From contig NZ_CP118270.1 in the NCBI RefSeq assembly GCF_028771845.1, forward strand, positions 124,001 to 188,000: 64,000 bases of DNA, given 5' to 3'. The notes under the pieces were generated by a model. That model searched no databases. It was not told the origin of the DNA and saw only the letters and a program-made list of their open reading frames with translations. Shown one piece after another: positions 26,406 to 35,832 of this stretch (position 1 is the first letter of the stretch; each line of letters starts with the position of its first letter). The stretch is from Paenibacillus marchantiae. Its GTDB lineage: Bacteria > Bacillota > Bacilli > Paenibacillales > Paenibacillaceae. The position numbers were made by a program, and so were the translations under genes.

Positions 26406-28607
26406 TCATTGCTCTAGTTGCCATTCGATTCGTTTCTCGTTGCTTTCCCGTCTTTCGCCCTTCCAGTCCAGAACGACCGTCCAGCCCGATGCGTTGGAAA
26501 TGCTCGCATAACGTTTGCCCTCACGGGATTCAAAATGAATATCGAACTCCGCATCGCCTACCATCAGGTGCTCCAGACTGCATGTTTTGGTATCCCATGC
26601 CTGCGGCATATTAGGTGATAAGGTTACACGGCGATGCTGTGCTTCCGGTTGAACGCCGAAGAAATGTCGTACGACTGGTACAGCCAGTGCATAGATGGTC
26701 CACGCCTGCACTACACAGCCGTAGTCCGGGGACATCTCCGAGAAAGAACCTGGCACTACACGTGAGAAGCTTTTCCCCATCCGACGCAGTAAATCCAGTG
26801 CGTGATCCGGATGTCCGTACGCCGCTTCTGCAACCGCATGTGCTCCGGTAGAGATTGTCATCGTGCCTTGTTGATACATGGCCGCAAGATAAGTACCGTA
26901 TTCACCAATGAAGTCACGGTTTCGCATCGCTTCCAGAGCACGCTGTGCTTTGTCCTGATCGGCAATTCCTGCTTCCATCGGGGTGACAATGACCCAGTTT
27001 TTGTTCAGCAGCCAACCGCGATCTTTCTGATCCTCACCTGCATCGGCAAGCAATCCTTCCACGTACTCCCGGTAGTCTGTGATCCCTTGCTTTTCAGCGA
27101 GAGAAACCATGTAATCCACCTTGGGCACAATATCAGAAACAGGTGCAACGGCATCCGCATAGAGGCTGTCTTTTTCAGACCAATACACATCATTCACTGC
27201 GCGTACCGCTCTTTCAGCCAGTTTTTGATATGTCTGATGCCGCTTCGTTTCACCCAAATAGAGACTCATATGCTCCAGCGCCTGAAGAGCCTTGGCTGTA
27301 TATACGGCACTATCAATAAGCTCCATATTCAATCCGGCAATCTCGATGATGCCGTAACCGGAAGGGAACAGGTCTCCGTCCGGGTCCATCTCACCCAGCA
27401 GCCAGTCGATTCCCTGAACACAATAGTCATAATGCTCGCGCAGAAGTGCACCATCTCCGGTCCACAGGAACATTTCCCATACAAAGGCGATATAGTGTGC
27501 CGTCTCCTGCGTGTTGCCGCGATTAGACACGGCTCCTATCGTGGTCACTTCATGCACAAAACGTCCATTACCGTTTGCTTCCTTGGATTTCTCCAGCAAC
27601 AAATTCAGCGTATCCCGCACCAGTTGATGGTCTCCCGTAGCAAGCACACCCTGAAGCGCATACGTACTGTCACAGCCGAACCACCACGGATACGTGGGTC
27701 CACCTGCCGTCAATCCACGACCAATGCCGTCTACTTGCTGCACCAGCCACTGATTATTACGCTTCACCCAGGCAAATTGCTCGTTCAGCTCATCCTCGCC
27801 TTCAATGGTCAGCACTGCGCGCTGATCCAACTGGTCGTAGAGTTGCTGCTTCTGCTCTTTCAAGCTGACGTAGTTACGTTCGATGACTGCATAAGTCTGC
27901 TCACAGGCTTCACGGGACGACTCCGAACCGGCAACAAATAACCGGAAGCGGAACACATCCTTCTCCTCCAGCGTGCATTCGGTTACAAAAGAAATGCCTG
28001 TGCCCTTGCCTGCCGTCAGTTCTGGTCCGTAAATCTCAGGACCAACCGTCATTACCGTTCCAGGCAGGTCACTTCCAATCATGGCATACCAGTCTTGGGC
28101 ATCATCTTTGACGATGACTTTGCGCGAAGAAATAGCTTCTGCCGTTTCACCCGCTCCTGGGATAATTCCGATCTCATCGGAATACCACACTGGACGGAGA
28201 TCGGTACGTGACAGCAGCTCCAGCTTGAGCCGGGTTGTTCCTTTGCCGTAAGCGCTGATCTCATACTCTGCGACCATGCCTTTTTCATAATCGGGGGCAA
28301 ACTGGTTGCGTTCAATGGATACCGGAATGTGGCTCAATCCGTGATCATAATCGAACCGGCTTCCGCCCCAGGATTCACTTGTGAATCCGTCTGCCCTTGC
28401 CCATACCGCAATGTTGCGATCCAGATCGGTTACCTTCAGCCAGAAGCCGTCCAGCAGCTTGATCGGATGCAGCCATACACCGCCCATTTCGTTAGCCATA
28501 TGATGCCCAAAGTCGGGAAAGTATCCGTCCTGGGTACCGCAAATCTTTACATATTCACCTGCGTTATAATACAAATTAAAAGGATGTCTGCTTGTTAATG
28601 TGGCCAT
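26406..28607 (-). CDS. (alpha/alpha)6-barrel glycosidase of unknown specificity
   Basis: A 733-aa cytoplasmic protein. The N-terminal 260 residues look beta-rich (DGYFPDFGHHMANEMGG at the start), followed by a helical barrel of the six-hairpin glycosidase type: GGPTYPWWFGCDSTYALQG, NTQETAHYIAFVWEMF and DPDGDLFPSGYGIIEIAG carry acidic residues that may be catalytic. A short beta C-terminus ends the chain. It resembles proteins annotated as glycogen-debranching-like or amylo-alpha-1,6-glucosidase-like, but I cannot fix a GH family. The operon (GH65 phosphorylase, beta-PGM, malL) implies an alpha-glucoside. It has no signal peptide, so it acts on imported sugar. The ATG follows GAGGAGG. Confidence 0.75.
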   Translation of the reverse strand: MATLTSRHPFNLYYNAGEYVKICGTQDGYFPDFGHHMANEMGGVWLHPIKLLDGFWLKVTDLDRNIAVWARADGFTSESWGGSRFDYDHGLSHIPVSIERNQFAPDYEKGMVAEYEISAYGKGTTRLKLELLSRTDLRPVWYSDEIGIIPGAGETAEAISSRKVIVKDDAQDWYAMIGSDLPGTVMTVGPEIYGPELTAGKGTGISFVTECTLEEKDVFRFRLFVAGSESSREACEQTYAVIERNYVSLKEQKQQLYDQLDQRAVLTIEGEDELNEQFAWVKRNNQWLVQQVDGIGRGLTAGGPTYPWWFGCDSTYALQGVLATGDHQLVRDTLNLLLEKSKEANGNGRFVHEVTTIGAVSNRGNTQETAHYIAFVWEMFLWTGDGALLREHYDYCVQGIDWLLGEMDPDGDLFPSGYGIIEIAGLNMELIDSAVYTAKALQALEHMSLYLGETKRHQTYQKLAERAVRAVNDVYWSEKDSLYADAVAPVSDIVPKVDYMVSLAEKQGITDYREYVEGLLADAGEDQKDRGWLLNKNWVIVTPMEAGIADQDKAQRALEAMRNRDFIGEYGTYLAAMYQQGTMTISTGAHAVAEAAYGHPDHALDLLRRMGKSFSRVVPGSFSEMSPDYGCVVQAWTIYALAVPVVRHFFGVQPEAQHRRVTLSPNMPQAWDTKTCSLEHLMVGDAEFDIHFESREGKRYASISNASGWTVVLDWKGERRESNEKRIEWQLEQ

Positions 28608-28663
28608 GATAGTCCTCCTCTGCGGTTTGGCTCACCGCTCATCTCTTCTATTCATACGGACGA

Positions 28664-29509
28664 TTAGCCCTTGATTGCAGAAGAGATGGAAATGCCTTCA
28701 ATAAAGTATTTTTGTGCAACAAAGAATACAAGGAGTGGCGGAAGCATAATCAGCATCGTTGCAGCCATGAGCATGTTCCATTCCACGTTATACAACCCTT
28801 TGAACATGGACAATCCGAGAGCCAGCGTATACTTCTCACTGGAGTTCAGATAAATGAGTGGTCCTTGGAAGTCATTCCATACGCCCATAAAGGTAAAGAT
28901 CGATACGGCAATCAGTGGCGGCATGGAAAGCGGCAGCATGATTTTAGTGAAAATCTGCATTTTATTGGCTCCGTCAACAAAAGCAGACTCATCGAGATCA
29001 CGCGGAATACCGCGCATGAACTGGCGAATCAGGAAGATGTTAAACGCTCCGCCCCCGAAGAATGCAGGGATAATGAGTGGTAAAAATGTATCAACCCAGC
29101 CGATTTCCTTGAACATGATGAACATCGGGATCATCGTTACCTGTGAAGGCAGCATCATCGTCGCCAATAGCACCAGGAACAGCGTGCGTTTGCCGCGGAA
29201 GTTAAACCGGGCGAAACCATACGCACATAGGGCAGACGAGAATACGGTACCGACTAATACCGGAATCAGAATAATCAGCGTATTTTTCAAAAATGTAAAA
29301 AACGGGATGGCCAAGACGGCATTTTTATAGTTAGACCACATCCATACAGCCGGGAAAAAATCATCTTTGAACACCTCGGCAGGTGTTTTAAGAGACGTTG
29401 CAAACGTCCATAACAGTGGGATCAGCACGACGGCTGCACCAGCGATAAGCATGAGCATAGAGAATAGTTTCGAGTAGACCGGTTTCCGTGTCGTTGCTTG
29501 ATTCATCAT
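28664..29509 (-). CDS. Sugar ABC transporter permease, MalG type
   Basis: Inner-membrane component of a CUT1 importer, 281 aa, with six hydrophobic segments. The ATPase contact loop is DESAFVDGANKMQIFTKIMLP (last two thirds of the EAA motif; the usual G is at DGAN). The ATG at 29509 follows AGAGGAGG, located inside the last codons of the upstream permease, which indicates coupled translation. The ATPase is not encoded here, and these systems commonly share a general ATPase such as MsmX. Context predicts alpha-glucosides such as maltodextrins or related disaccharides. Confidence 0.9.
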   Translation of the reverse strand: MMNQATTRKPVYSKLFSMLMLIAGAAVVLIPLLWTFATSLKTPAEVFKDDFFPAVWMWSNYKNAVLAIPFFTFLKNTLIILIPVLVGTVFSSALCAYGFARFNFRGKRTLFLVLLATMMLPSQVTMIPMFIMFKEIGWVDTFLPLIIPAFFGGGAFNIFLIRQFMRGIPRDLDESAFVDGANKMQIFTKIMLPLSMPPLIAVSIFTFMGVWNDFQGPLIYLNSSEKYTLALGLSMFKGLYNVEWNMLMAATMLIMLPPLLVFFVAQKYFIEGISISSAIKG

Positions 29510-29520
29510 TTGTCCTCCTC

Positions 29521-30417
29521 TCAATCCTTTTCGTTATCGCCCTGGTAATAGACCCACATCGAAGAGCTGCGGATGACCAGCAACGTAAACGCCAGAATGA
29601 TGATGAACAATACCCAGGACAATGCCGAAGCATAACCCATTTCAAAATCGGTAAAAGCTTTATTGTACAGATACAAGTTATAGAACAAGGTCGAGTTAAG
29701 CGGTCCCCCGTTGGTCATAACAAATGCTTGTGTAAAATACTGGAATCCACCGATGATACCCATAATTACGTTGAAGAACACCGTTGGGGAAATCATAGGT
29801 AATGTAATGTTGAAAAACCGTTGAAACGGTCCCGCGCCATCCAGATTGGCAGCTTCATACAGCTCTTCAGGAACGCCCTGCAAGCCGGACAAATAAATGA
29901 TGATCGTATTGCCGACGCCCCACAAACCCATGACAATCAGTGCGCCCAGCGCATAGCTCGGATCTTGAAGCCAAGCTGGCCCCTGTACGCCGAAAAAGGC
30001 AAGCGCCCGGTTCAGAATGCCGTATTCCGGATTGAAAATCATAATCCACATCATTGATGCCGCTACAGCTGGAATGACGGATGGCATGAAATAGATCAAT
30101 CGGAAAAATTTCATGCCTCTGTTCCGCATATTCAGCAGCAAGGCGATAAGCAGTGATGCCACTTGATATAGTGGTACGGATACCAGAGCGAAGATAAAGG
30201 TAACTTTCAACGATTGATAGAAAAGCTCATCATGAAACATCGTTTTGAAGTTATCCAGACCGACCCATTCGATCGATTGTACGCCGGTGATAATATCCCA
30301 TTTACTAAATGCCAGCAGCAGGGAGAATAACATTGGACCAATGGTAAAGAGCAACAAGCCTATAAGCCAGGGCAATATGAACCAATACCCGGCACGCTCG
30401 GATTTAGAATTACGCAT
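29521..30417 (-). CDS. Sugar ABC transporter permease, MalF type
   Basis: Partner permease of 298 aa with six predicted membrane helices. The EAA-type loop reads ELYEAANLDGAGPFQRFFNITLP and the N-terminus has YWFILPWLIGLLLFTIGPM. The ATG follows AAGGAGG. It is encoded just after the binding-protein gene (gap 59 bp) and shares a translational overlap region with the next permease. It would form the heterodimeric channel for the GH65 operon's sugar. Confidence 0.9.
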   Translation of the reverse strand: MRNSKSERAGYWFILPWLIGLLLFTIGPMLFSLLLAFSKWDIITGVQSIEWVGLDNFKTMFHDELFYQSLKVTFIFALVSVPLYQVASLLIALLLNMRNRGMKFFRLIYFMPSVIPAVAASMMWIMIFNPEYGILNRALAFFGVQGPAWLQDPSYALGALIVMGLWGVGNTIIIYLSGLQGVPEELYEAANLDGAGPFQRFFNITLPMISPTVFFNVIMGIIGGFQYFTQAFVMTNGGPLNSTLFYNLYLYNKAFTDFEMGYASALSWVLFIIILAFTLLVIRSSSMWVYYQGDNEKD

Positions 30418-30476
30418 AGCAGCCTCCTTGATGAAGAGGGTGAATCAGCATGGCCGCCGACTCACCCGCATGGTTT

Positions 30477-31763
30477 TTACTTGATTTTGCTGTCAACGTT
30501 CTTCGCAGCTTCATCCAGAGCGCCTTTGACATCCTGTTTGCCAAGCAGCACTTTTTCCAGCGCCTTGGTGAATTCTTCAACAAACACAGGTCCGTTTGTA
30601 GAACGCATGGTAACCGGTTTTTTAGCATAATCCATCATTTCGATGACCGGTTTGTCTGCTACTTCTTTGGCTTTGACTTCGTCCAGTTCTTTCACAGTCG
30701 CTGGCAGTACTTTACCGTTCGCAGAACGAAGCTTCTGTGCATCTGTACCCGAGAGCCATTTCACCAGTTCATAAGCCGCTTCTTTATTTTTACCGGCTGC
30801 GTTGATCGCCCAACCTGCACTTGCGATAATGCTTGAACGAGTACCGTCCGTATTTTGTGGAATCAGTGCAGAACCATATTGAACATCGGATTTGTCGAGA
30901 TCACCTTTGATCCAACGACCTGTAATCATCATGGCGAGCTTGTCTGTCATGAACATCGATGAATCTCCGCCAAGTGTCTCGGAATCCAGTGGCGTCGGGG
31001 ATACACGGCTATCTCCTTGAGACCAGGATACATATTTATCCATTGCCGCTATCGTTTTTTCACTGTTCATGTAGCCTTCCGCAGCTGTTCCATCCTCATT
31101 CGCGATGTCTGTACCGTTATCCCACAGGTACGTATAAATCGGATATTCCCATTTGCCTGCGTTGAATCCGAATTGAGTATATTTTTTTCCATCTTTTTTA
31201 GTCAGTTTCTGTGCAGTTGCAATCATGTCATCCCAAGTCCATTCATCTGTTGGATAAGGGATTCCCGCTTCATCAAACATGCGTTTGTTGTACCAAAGTG
31301 CAAGTGGGTTGAAATCTTTAGGCAAGTAGTATTGTTTGCCTTCGATTTTCATATTTTCAATGAGATCCTTTTGGAAAATATCCAGATTAAAGGCAGTGTC
31401 TTTGCTCAAATAATCGTCGAGTGGCTCAATTACACCTTTATCAACGTATTTGTAGTAGTCGCCTTCACCAACCAGGAATACGTCTGGAGCCTGACCTGCT
31501 GCCAGAGATGTAGTGAGTTTTGTTCCATAACCTTCACTTGGAATAGGCTCAAACTTCACTTCGATATCCGGGTGTGCAGCATTGAACTCTTCCGCAAGCT
31601 TCACTTCATCCGCACCAGAGTTGACATCCCCCCATACGGAGAAGGTGAGTTTTACTTTTTCTCCTTTTCCGCCTTCCGCGCTGTTGCTTCCACCTGAAGA
31701 ACACGCAGATAACACTAATACCAAAATCAGCATCATGACCAAACTTGCGGACCCTTTTTTCAT
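30477..31763 (-). CDS. Sugar-binding lipoprotein of the GH65 operon
   Basis: Extracellular solute-binding protein, family 1, 428 aa. The signal peptide is a lipoprotein type (MKKGSASLVMMLILVLVLSAC), with the lipobox LSAC and Gly-Ser-rich linker after Cys. The rest has the typical SBP pattern (VKLTFSVWGDVNSG, DVFLVGEGDYYKY, GRWIKGDLDKSDV). The ATG at 31763 follows TGGAGG. It captures the substrate for the two permeases downstream. Sequence alone does not name the sugar, but the neighbouring GH65 phosphorylase suggests a disaccharide or short alpha-glucan. Confidence 0.9.
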   Translation of the reverse strand: MKKGSASLVMMLILVLVLSACSSGGSNSAEGGKGEKVKLTFSVWGDVNSGADEVKLAEEFNAAHPDIEVKFEPIPSEGYGTKLTTSLAAGQAPDVFLVGEGDYYKYVDKGVIEPLDDYLSKDTAFNLDIFQKDLIENMKIEGKQYYLPKDFNPLALWYNKRMFDEAGIPYPTDEWTWDDMIATAQKLTKKDGKKYTQFGFNAGKWEYPIYTYLWDNGTDIANEDGTAAEGYMNSEKTIAAMDKYVSWSQGDSRVSPTPLDSETLGGDSSMFMTDKLAMMITGRWIKGDLDKSDVQYGSALIPQNTDGTRSSIIASAGWAINAAGKNKEAAYELVKWLSGTDAQKLRSANGKVLPATVKELDEVKAKEVADKPVIEMMDYAKKPVTMRSTNGPVFVEEFTKALEKVLLGKQDVKGALDEAAKNVDSKIK

Positions 31764-31789
31764 TTGAATGACCTCCACATGGATTTATA

Positions 31790-34120
31790 TTAAACCAAGG
31801 TTTGAAACCGTTTGCTGAAAGTAACTTGCTGACCGGACAGAAGGAGAGAAATTTCTTCCTCTGCATCACTCTCGATTAGAATACCCTCGGACGTGATTGT
31901 GATATGCAACAGCTGGTTTTGCCAGTAAAGCGGGAATTTCAGACTGCTCCAGGACTCTGGCAGCTTCGGATCGAGATGAAGCTGGCCATCCAACATGCGA
32001 ACTCCGGCAAATCCCATCACGACACATTCCCATATTCCGCCCAGAGAAGCTGAGTGGATGCCTGCATCCGAAGAGTGCATATGCGGTCCCAGATCAATCT
32101 CGGACGCCCGGCGGAACAGATCATAAGCGAGCGGACGATTACCGAAGTCACTGGCAAGGATACTGTGCGTTGACAGCGACAATGAGGAATCATGCAATGT
32201 TTTTTCCTCATAGTAGTCATAGTTCGCACGTTTGATAGCGGGTTCAAATTTATTCTCAAGCAGGAAGAACAGCATCATGATGTCAGCCTGCTTCGAAATT
32301 TGCATTTCACCAACCTGATCCAGGTTGTAATCATTGAAGATGCTGGCGACTTTCGTCTGATTTTTATAAGGGGTAAGATCAATGACTTTCTTCTGCAAGT
32401 AGGTATCATCTTGTGGAATAAGTCCTTGTTCATTTGGCCCTGGCAGATACATTTGATCCAGCTTGTTCCATGTTTTCCGAGCTGATGTCAGGTCAAGCTT
32501 CCCAGACAATGCCTTGAGTAATTCAGGTTTTTCCTGCTCAAGCTTTTCATAATATTGAATGGCCAGTTCCATATTGAAGTGAGCCATATGATTGGTGAAT
32601 GCATTGTTGTCCACATGTTCCTTATATTCATCCGGTCCAACAACCTCATTGATGTGATAGCGGCCCTTGGCCTCATCCCACTCCAGACGGCTGGCCCAGA
32701 ACGTTGCTGTATCAAAAATGATCTCGTAGCCATATTGATCCATGAACGCCTCATCGCCTGTAGACTGGACGTAATGCCAAACGGCATAAGCGATGTCAGA
32801 GGTAATATGCTGTTCAATGAAGCCGGACCAGATCTTCGTCTGTTCTCCGGTTACGATATCTACATCTCCCCATACCGGTGTAACTTCGCCATCTTCGATC
32901 CAGGCTGCTTCCCACGGATACATGGCTCCTTCGAATCCGTTCTCCTTGGCCTTGCTTCTAGCTCCATCCAACCCCTGATATCGATATTCCAGCAAGGATC
33001 TTGCGATCTTGGGATTGCTGTAGATGAAGAAAGGCAGGATGAAGATTTCCGTATCCCAAAAGGAATGTCCCTTGTACCCTTCACCACTTAATCCTTTCGC
33101 CCCGATTCCCATGCGATTATCATGAGCAGGTGTCATAATGACGAGATGATAGATGGCGAAACGGATAGCAAGCTGGTCATATCCGCTTGTGCTGTCCACT
33201 TCAATGTTGTACGTGGACCAGGTATCCGCCCAGGAGTTAGCGCTTTCACGAAACAGCTGATCATACCCTTTTTGCGACTCTTGCTTCAGTTCTGTCAGTG
33301 AAGATTCACGCATTTGATCCAGTGAATATCCACCGTTGCTGTACACCAGATCGCGGCTGGTATGAACATTCGAGATTTTTTCCAGTGTTACCGATTGTCC
33401 GGCTTCCACGGTCACTGTGCCTTCGATGCCAACCTTGCGGCGTCCCATCGTTTGACGCAATTCCGGCTCAACTTTTTCACCATTCAGCTGCCAGTGATGC
33501 ACCGTATTGGTTACAAAATCAACCGCCGATTGTGTCGTCGTTGACGTCATTTGAATATAAGTCTTTTCAAATATCCGTTTCTCGCCTTCCGTGAAATGCT
33601 GTGCACCCGAGTTCGTCCATTGTCCGTTAATACCAGACGCAATGTGAACACGTGCCTGACCATCCAGTGGCTTGATACTTACGGATGAACCAACCAAATG
33701 ACGGTTGCTCAAGGAAACAAAGCGACGGAATTGAAGTTCAAAGCTTTCTCCAGTTGGGCTCTGCCACACCACGTTACGGGTCAGCTCACCGTTCTTGAGA
33801 TTCAGTTGACGACTGTAGCTGATCGTTCTTCCTTTTTCCAAGCTGAAGGTTTCCCCATTCAGAGTGATTGAAAGTTCCGTTACATCCGCTGCATTAGGGA
33901 GTTCTGTTACCTCATGCTCGTCAAACTTATTGAAGGTTCCAGCTACGAACCAGTTCCGCACTTGTCCAACATAATTCTCGTCCGTTGCGGAGCGAAGTCC
34001 CATGTAGCCGTTTCCAAGTGAGAGCACAGCTTCGCCTTTCCCTTGATGAGCCGGATCAAACCCGGTTTCAGTTACCAGCCAGTTACTCCATTCTCCTTGT
34101 CCTGCATCGTATTTCAGCAA
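31790..34120 (-). CDS. GH65 disaccharide phosphorylase
   Basis: A 776-aa glycoside hydrolase family 65 enzyme, which phosphorolyses alpha-glucosidic disaccharides with inversion, giving beta-glucose 1-phosphate. Visible: beta-sandwich N-terminal domain (LSLGNGYMGLRSATDE), KGHSFWDTEIF, AMYPWEAAWIEDGE in the barrel, the catalytic acid Glu in NEVVGPDEYKEH (about residue 490) and ASLGGIWECVVMGFAG. A C-terminal barrel cap ends with LHLDPKLPESW. The start is TTG at 34120 after GGGGG. Maltose, kojibiose, nigerose, trehalose or glucosylglycerol specificity cannot be settled here. The operon with beta-PGM and malL supports a phosphorolytic catabolic route. Confidence 0.88.
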   Translation of the reverse strand: MLKYDAGQGEWSNWLVTETGFDPAHQGKGEAVLSLGNGYMGLRSATDENYVGQVRNWFVAGTFNKFDEHEVTELPNAADVTELSITLNGETFSLEKGRTISYSRQLNLKNGELTRNVVWQSPTGESFELQFRRFVSLSNRHLVGSSVSIKPLDGQARVHIASGINGQWTNSGAQHFTEGEKRIFEKTYIQMTSTTTQSAVDFVTNTVHHWQLNGEKVEPELRQTMGRRKVGIEGTVTVEAGQSVTLEKISNVHTSRDLVYSNGGYSLDQMRESSLTELKQESQKGYDQLFRESANSWADTWSTYNIEVDSTSGYDQLAIRFAIYHLVIMTPAHDNRMGIGAKGLSGEGYKGHSFWDTEIFILPFFIYSNPKIARSLLEYRYQGLDGARSKAKENGFEGAMYPWEAAWIEDGEVTPVWGDVDIVTGEQTKIWSGFIEQHITSDIAYAVWHYVQSTGDEAFMDQYGYEIIFDTATFWASRLEWDEAKGRYHINEVVGPDEYKEHVDNNAFTNHMAHFNMELAIQYYEKLEQEKPELLKALSGKLDLTSARKTWNKLDQMYLPGPNEQGLIPQDDTYLQKKVIDLTPYKNQTKVASIFNDYNLDQVGEMQISKQADIMMLFFLLENKFEPAIKRANYDYYEEKTLHDSSLSLSTHSILASDFGNRPLAYDLFRRASEIDLGPHMHSSDAGIHSASLGGIWECVVMGFAGVRMLDGQLHLDPKLPESWSSLKFPLYWQNQLLHITITSEGILIESDAEEEISLLLSGQQVTFSKRFQTLV

Positions 34121-34153
34121 TTTGTATTCCCCCTATGTCTATCTTATGTTGTA

Positions 34154-34210
34154 TCCGAAACGTTTTGGATTTGAGTGAAAATAATACCGAAACGTTTCGG
34201 ATTAAATAAA
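34154..34210 (-). promoter_or_regulatory. GH65 operon promoter with two LacI-type operators
   Basis: A TATTAT -10 (34181-34186) and TTTATT -35 (34205-34210) are 18 bp apart; the spacer is filled by the perfect palindrome CCGAAACGTTTCGG (34187-34200). A second copy, TCCGAAACGTTTTGGA, lies just downstream at 34154-34169, near +5 to +20. Both are standard repression positions for the LacI-type regulator next to the operon. Confidence 0.75.
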
Positions 34211-34275
34211 ACATTTCGGTGCTCTCTTCATCTCGTTCATTTTGCAATCCCTCGCGAACCGTTTCTCAGCTAAAC

Positions 34276-35292
34276 TCAGCGACCTGGTTTGGCTGTCGAG
34301 GATCTCAAAACCAATTCATTTTGCAAAATATTAAATTTGGGACTGTCTTCCGATCTCAGCATGCCCATCAACAGGTTTGCAGCTTCATGTCCCAACTGAT
34401 ACATGTTCTGGCCGATGGTGGTGAGTGGTGGTTGAAAATAAGCGGCTGTTGGAATGTCGTCAAATCCTACTACAGATAATTCATCCGGTATAGAGATGCC
34501 TATTTCATTCGCAGCCTTCATTACACCCAAAGCCATCATATCGCTTGCGCAAAAGACTGCAGTAATTTCCGGATATGTCTTCAACAATTCAGAAGCTTGT
34601 TGCTGTGCTTCCTCTTCCGTGAAATTCCCGTTTACGATCCATTCAGGCTTCAAGCTCAACCCTGCATTTCGCATTGCATCGGAATATCCTTCATAACGCT
34701 CCTTGGATACAAAAGCCTCGGGGTACCCGTTCACCATGGCAATCTGCCGATGACCCAAACCAATAAGGTGCTCTACAGCAGTCTGTGCACTTTGTTTGTG
34801 ATTCGTTGATACAAAACCAACATACTCACTGTGAATGGGTATATCAATCAATACACAAGGAATGTCACTATCCAATACTTCCTGCAAATACGGATCATCC
34901 GTCTTCACACCCTGAAGAATGACACCGTCCACCTTTCGTTCCCTGCACAGCTGTGTGTACGTTTTCATCTTTTGCTTCGCTGTATTTGTGCTGAACAAAA
35001 TCAGATCATAATCCGAATTGGCAGCGCTATCATTAATACCGCAAAGTACTTCGAAAACAAAGTTGTTATCGATGTTTTTGTACGTCATGCCTGATACGAG
35101 CAACCCCAGCGTTTTGGTTTCCTTCATGACCAGGCCTCTCGCTAGACCATTTGGACTATAGTTCAGGGTTTCGGCGGCTTCTTTAATCAGTTTGCGCGTA
35201 CTATCGCTGACGTCCGAGTACCCATTCAATGCTCTGGATACGGTCGTAATCGAAAATCCCGTCATTTGTGATATGTCTTTAATTGTAGCCAA
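34276..35292 (-). CDS. LacI-family repressor of the GH65 operon
   Basis: A 338-aa LacI/GalR regulator. The N-terminal helix-turn-helix (TIKDISQMTGFSITTVSRALNGY) and hinge (NYSPNGLARGLVMK) are clear, followed by a periplasmic-binding-like sugar domain (TLGLLVSGMTY, VGFDDIPTAAYFQPPLTTI). The start is TTG at 35292 behind GGAGG. An operator of the same sequence class (35302-35318) overlaps its own ribosome binding site, so it should repress itself as well as the operon downstream. It is separated from the GH65 gene by 155 bp; no strong terminator was seen between them, so read-through is possible. Confidence 0.9.
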   Translation of the reverse strand: MATIKDISQMTGFSITTVSRALNGYSDVSDSTRKLIKEAAETLNYSPNGLARGLVMKETKTLGLLVSGMTYKNIDNNFVFEVLCGINDSAANSDYDLILFSTNTAKQKMKTYTQLCRERKVDGVILQGVKTDDPYLQEVLDSDIPCVLIDIPIHSEYVGFVSTNHKQSAQTAVEHLIGLGHRQIAMVNGYPEAFVSKERYEGYSDAMRNAGLSLKPEWIVNGNFTEEEAQQQASELLKTYPEITAVFCASDMMALGVMKAANEIGISIPDELSVVGFDDIPTAAYFQPPLTTIGQNMYQLGHEAANLLMGMLRSEDSPKFNILQNELVLRSSTAKPGR

Positions 35293-35301
35293 TTGCTTTC
35301 C

Positions 35302-35326
35302 TCCAAAACGTTTCGGATTACTTATA
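35302..35326 (-). promoter_or_regulatory. Operator and -10 of the LacI-type regulator gene
   Basis: Minus-strand ATCCGAAACGTTTTGGA (35302-35318) is identical to the operator core at the GH65 promoter and runs into the GGAGG binding site. A TATAAG -10-like box is at 35321-35326. Confidence 0.65.
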
Positions 35327-35445
35327 TTTCTGAGTATACGGATTCAAGAAAAAAAATCAAGAACTTTTTTCGACAATATTTTCGACTTTTTGTATCTCAT
35401 GCGTCCCTTCCCTTATTCTGCCCGCATTCAGGATGGAAAAAGGAT

Positions 35446-35486
35446 AAAAAAAAGATCTCCCGACTTTTAAATAAAGTCGGGAGATC
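35446..35486 (-). terminator. Terminator of the qox operon
   Basis: A 13- to 14-bp stem (GATCTCCCGACTTT with AAAGTCGGGAGATC) on the minus strand is followed by eight T residues, 17 bp after the qoxD stop. Confidence 0.93.
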
Positions 35487-35502
35487 CCTGAACCTATAAA
35501 AC

Positions 35503-35832
35503 TTAATGTGCAACTGTATTGTTCAACATGATCCAGATGGAACCAATAACGATGGTCATCATGATCAACAGACCAAAGATCAAAGCCATTACATTCCAAC
35601 GCGGCTTCTCCGATTCACGGATATGCATGAAGAAGAAGAGTTGAACCACAAACTGAAGTGCTGCTGTTACCAGAACGACACTCAGTGTTGCTGTTCTGCC
35701 CATCATGTCATTCAGAACCACTACCAAAGGAACAATGGTCAGGACAACGGACAGAATGAAGCCGATGACATAGGACTTGAGTGAACCATGCTGTTCGTGG
35801 CCATGGGATTCATGTGAGTTATGCTCTGCCAT
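35503..35832 (-). CDS. qoxD: Quinol oxidase subunit IV
   Basis: Small membrane subunit of a haem-copper terminal quinol oxidase, 109 aa. A polar, His-rich N-terminus (HNSHESHGHEQHG) is followed by three hydrophobic helices (about 20-42, 49-70 and 79-103). The middle helix LQFVVQLFFFMHI is the CyoD/QoxD-type signature. The ATG follows GGGGGTGATGTAG and directly abuts the qoxC stop. It helps assembly and carries no cofactor. Membership in the four-gene qox operon makes the call safe. Confidence 0.9.
   Translation of the reverse strand: MAEHNSHESHGHEQHGSLKSYVIGFILSVVLTIVPLVVVLNDMMGRTATLSVVLVTAALQFVVQLFFFMHIRESEKPRWNVMALIFGLLIMMTIVIGSIWIMLNNTVAH

Noticed and set aside
26802..27941. 379-codon frame opposite the 733-aa glycosidase
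   Set aside because: Shadow frame; no binding site and unlikely composition.
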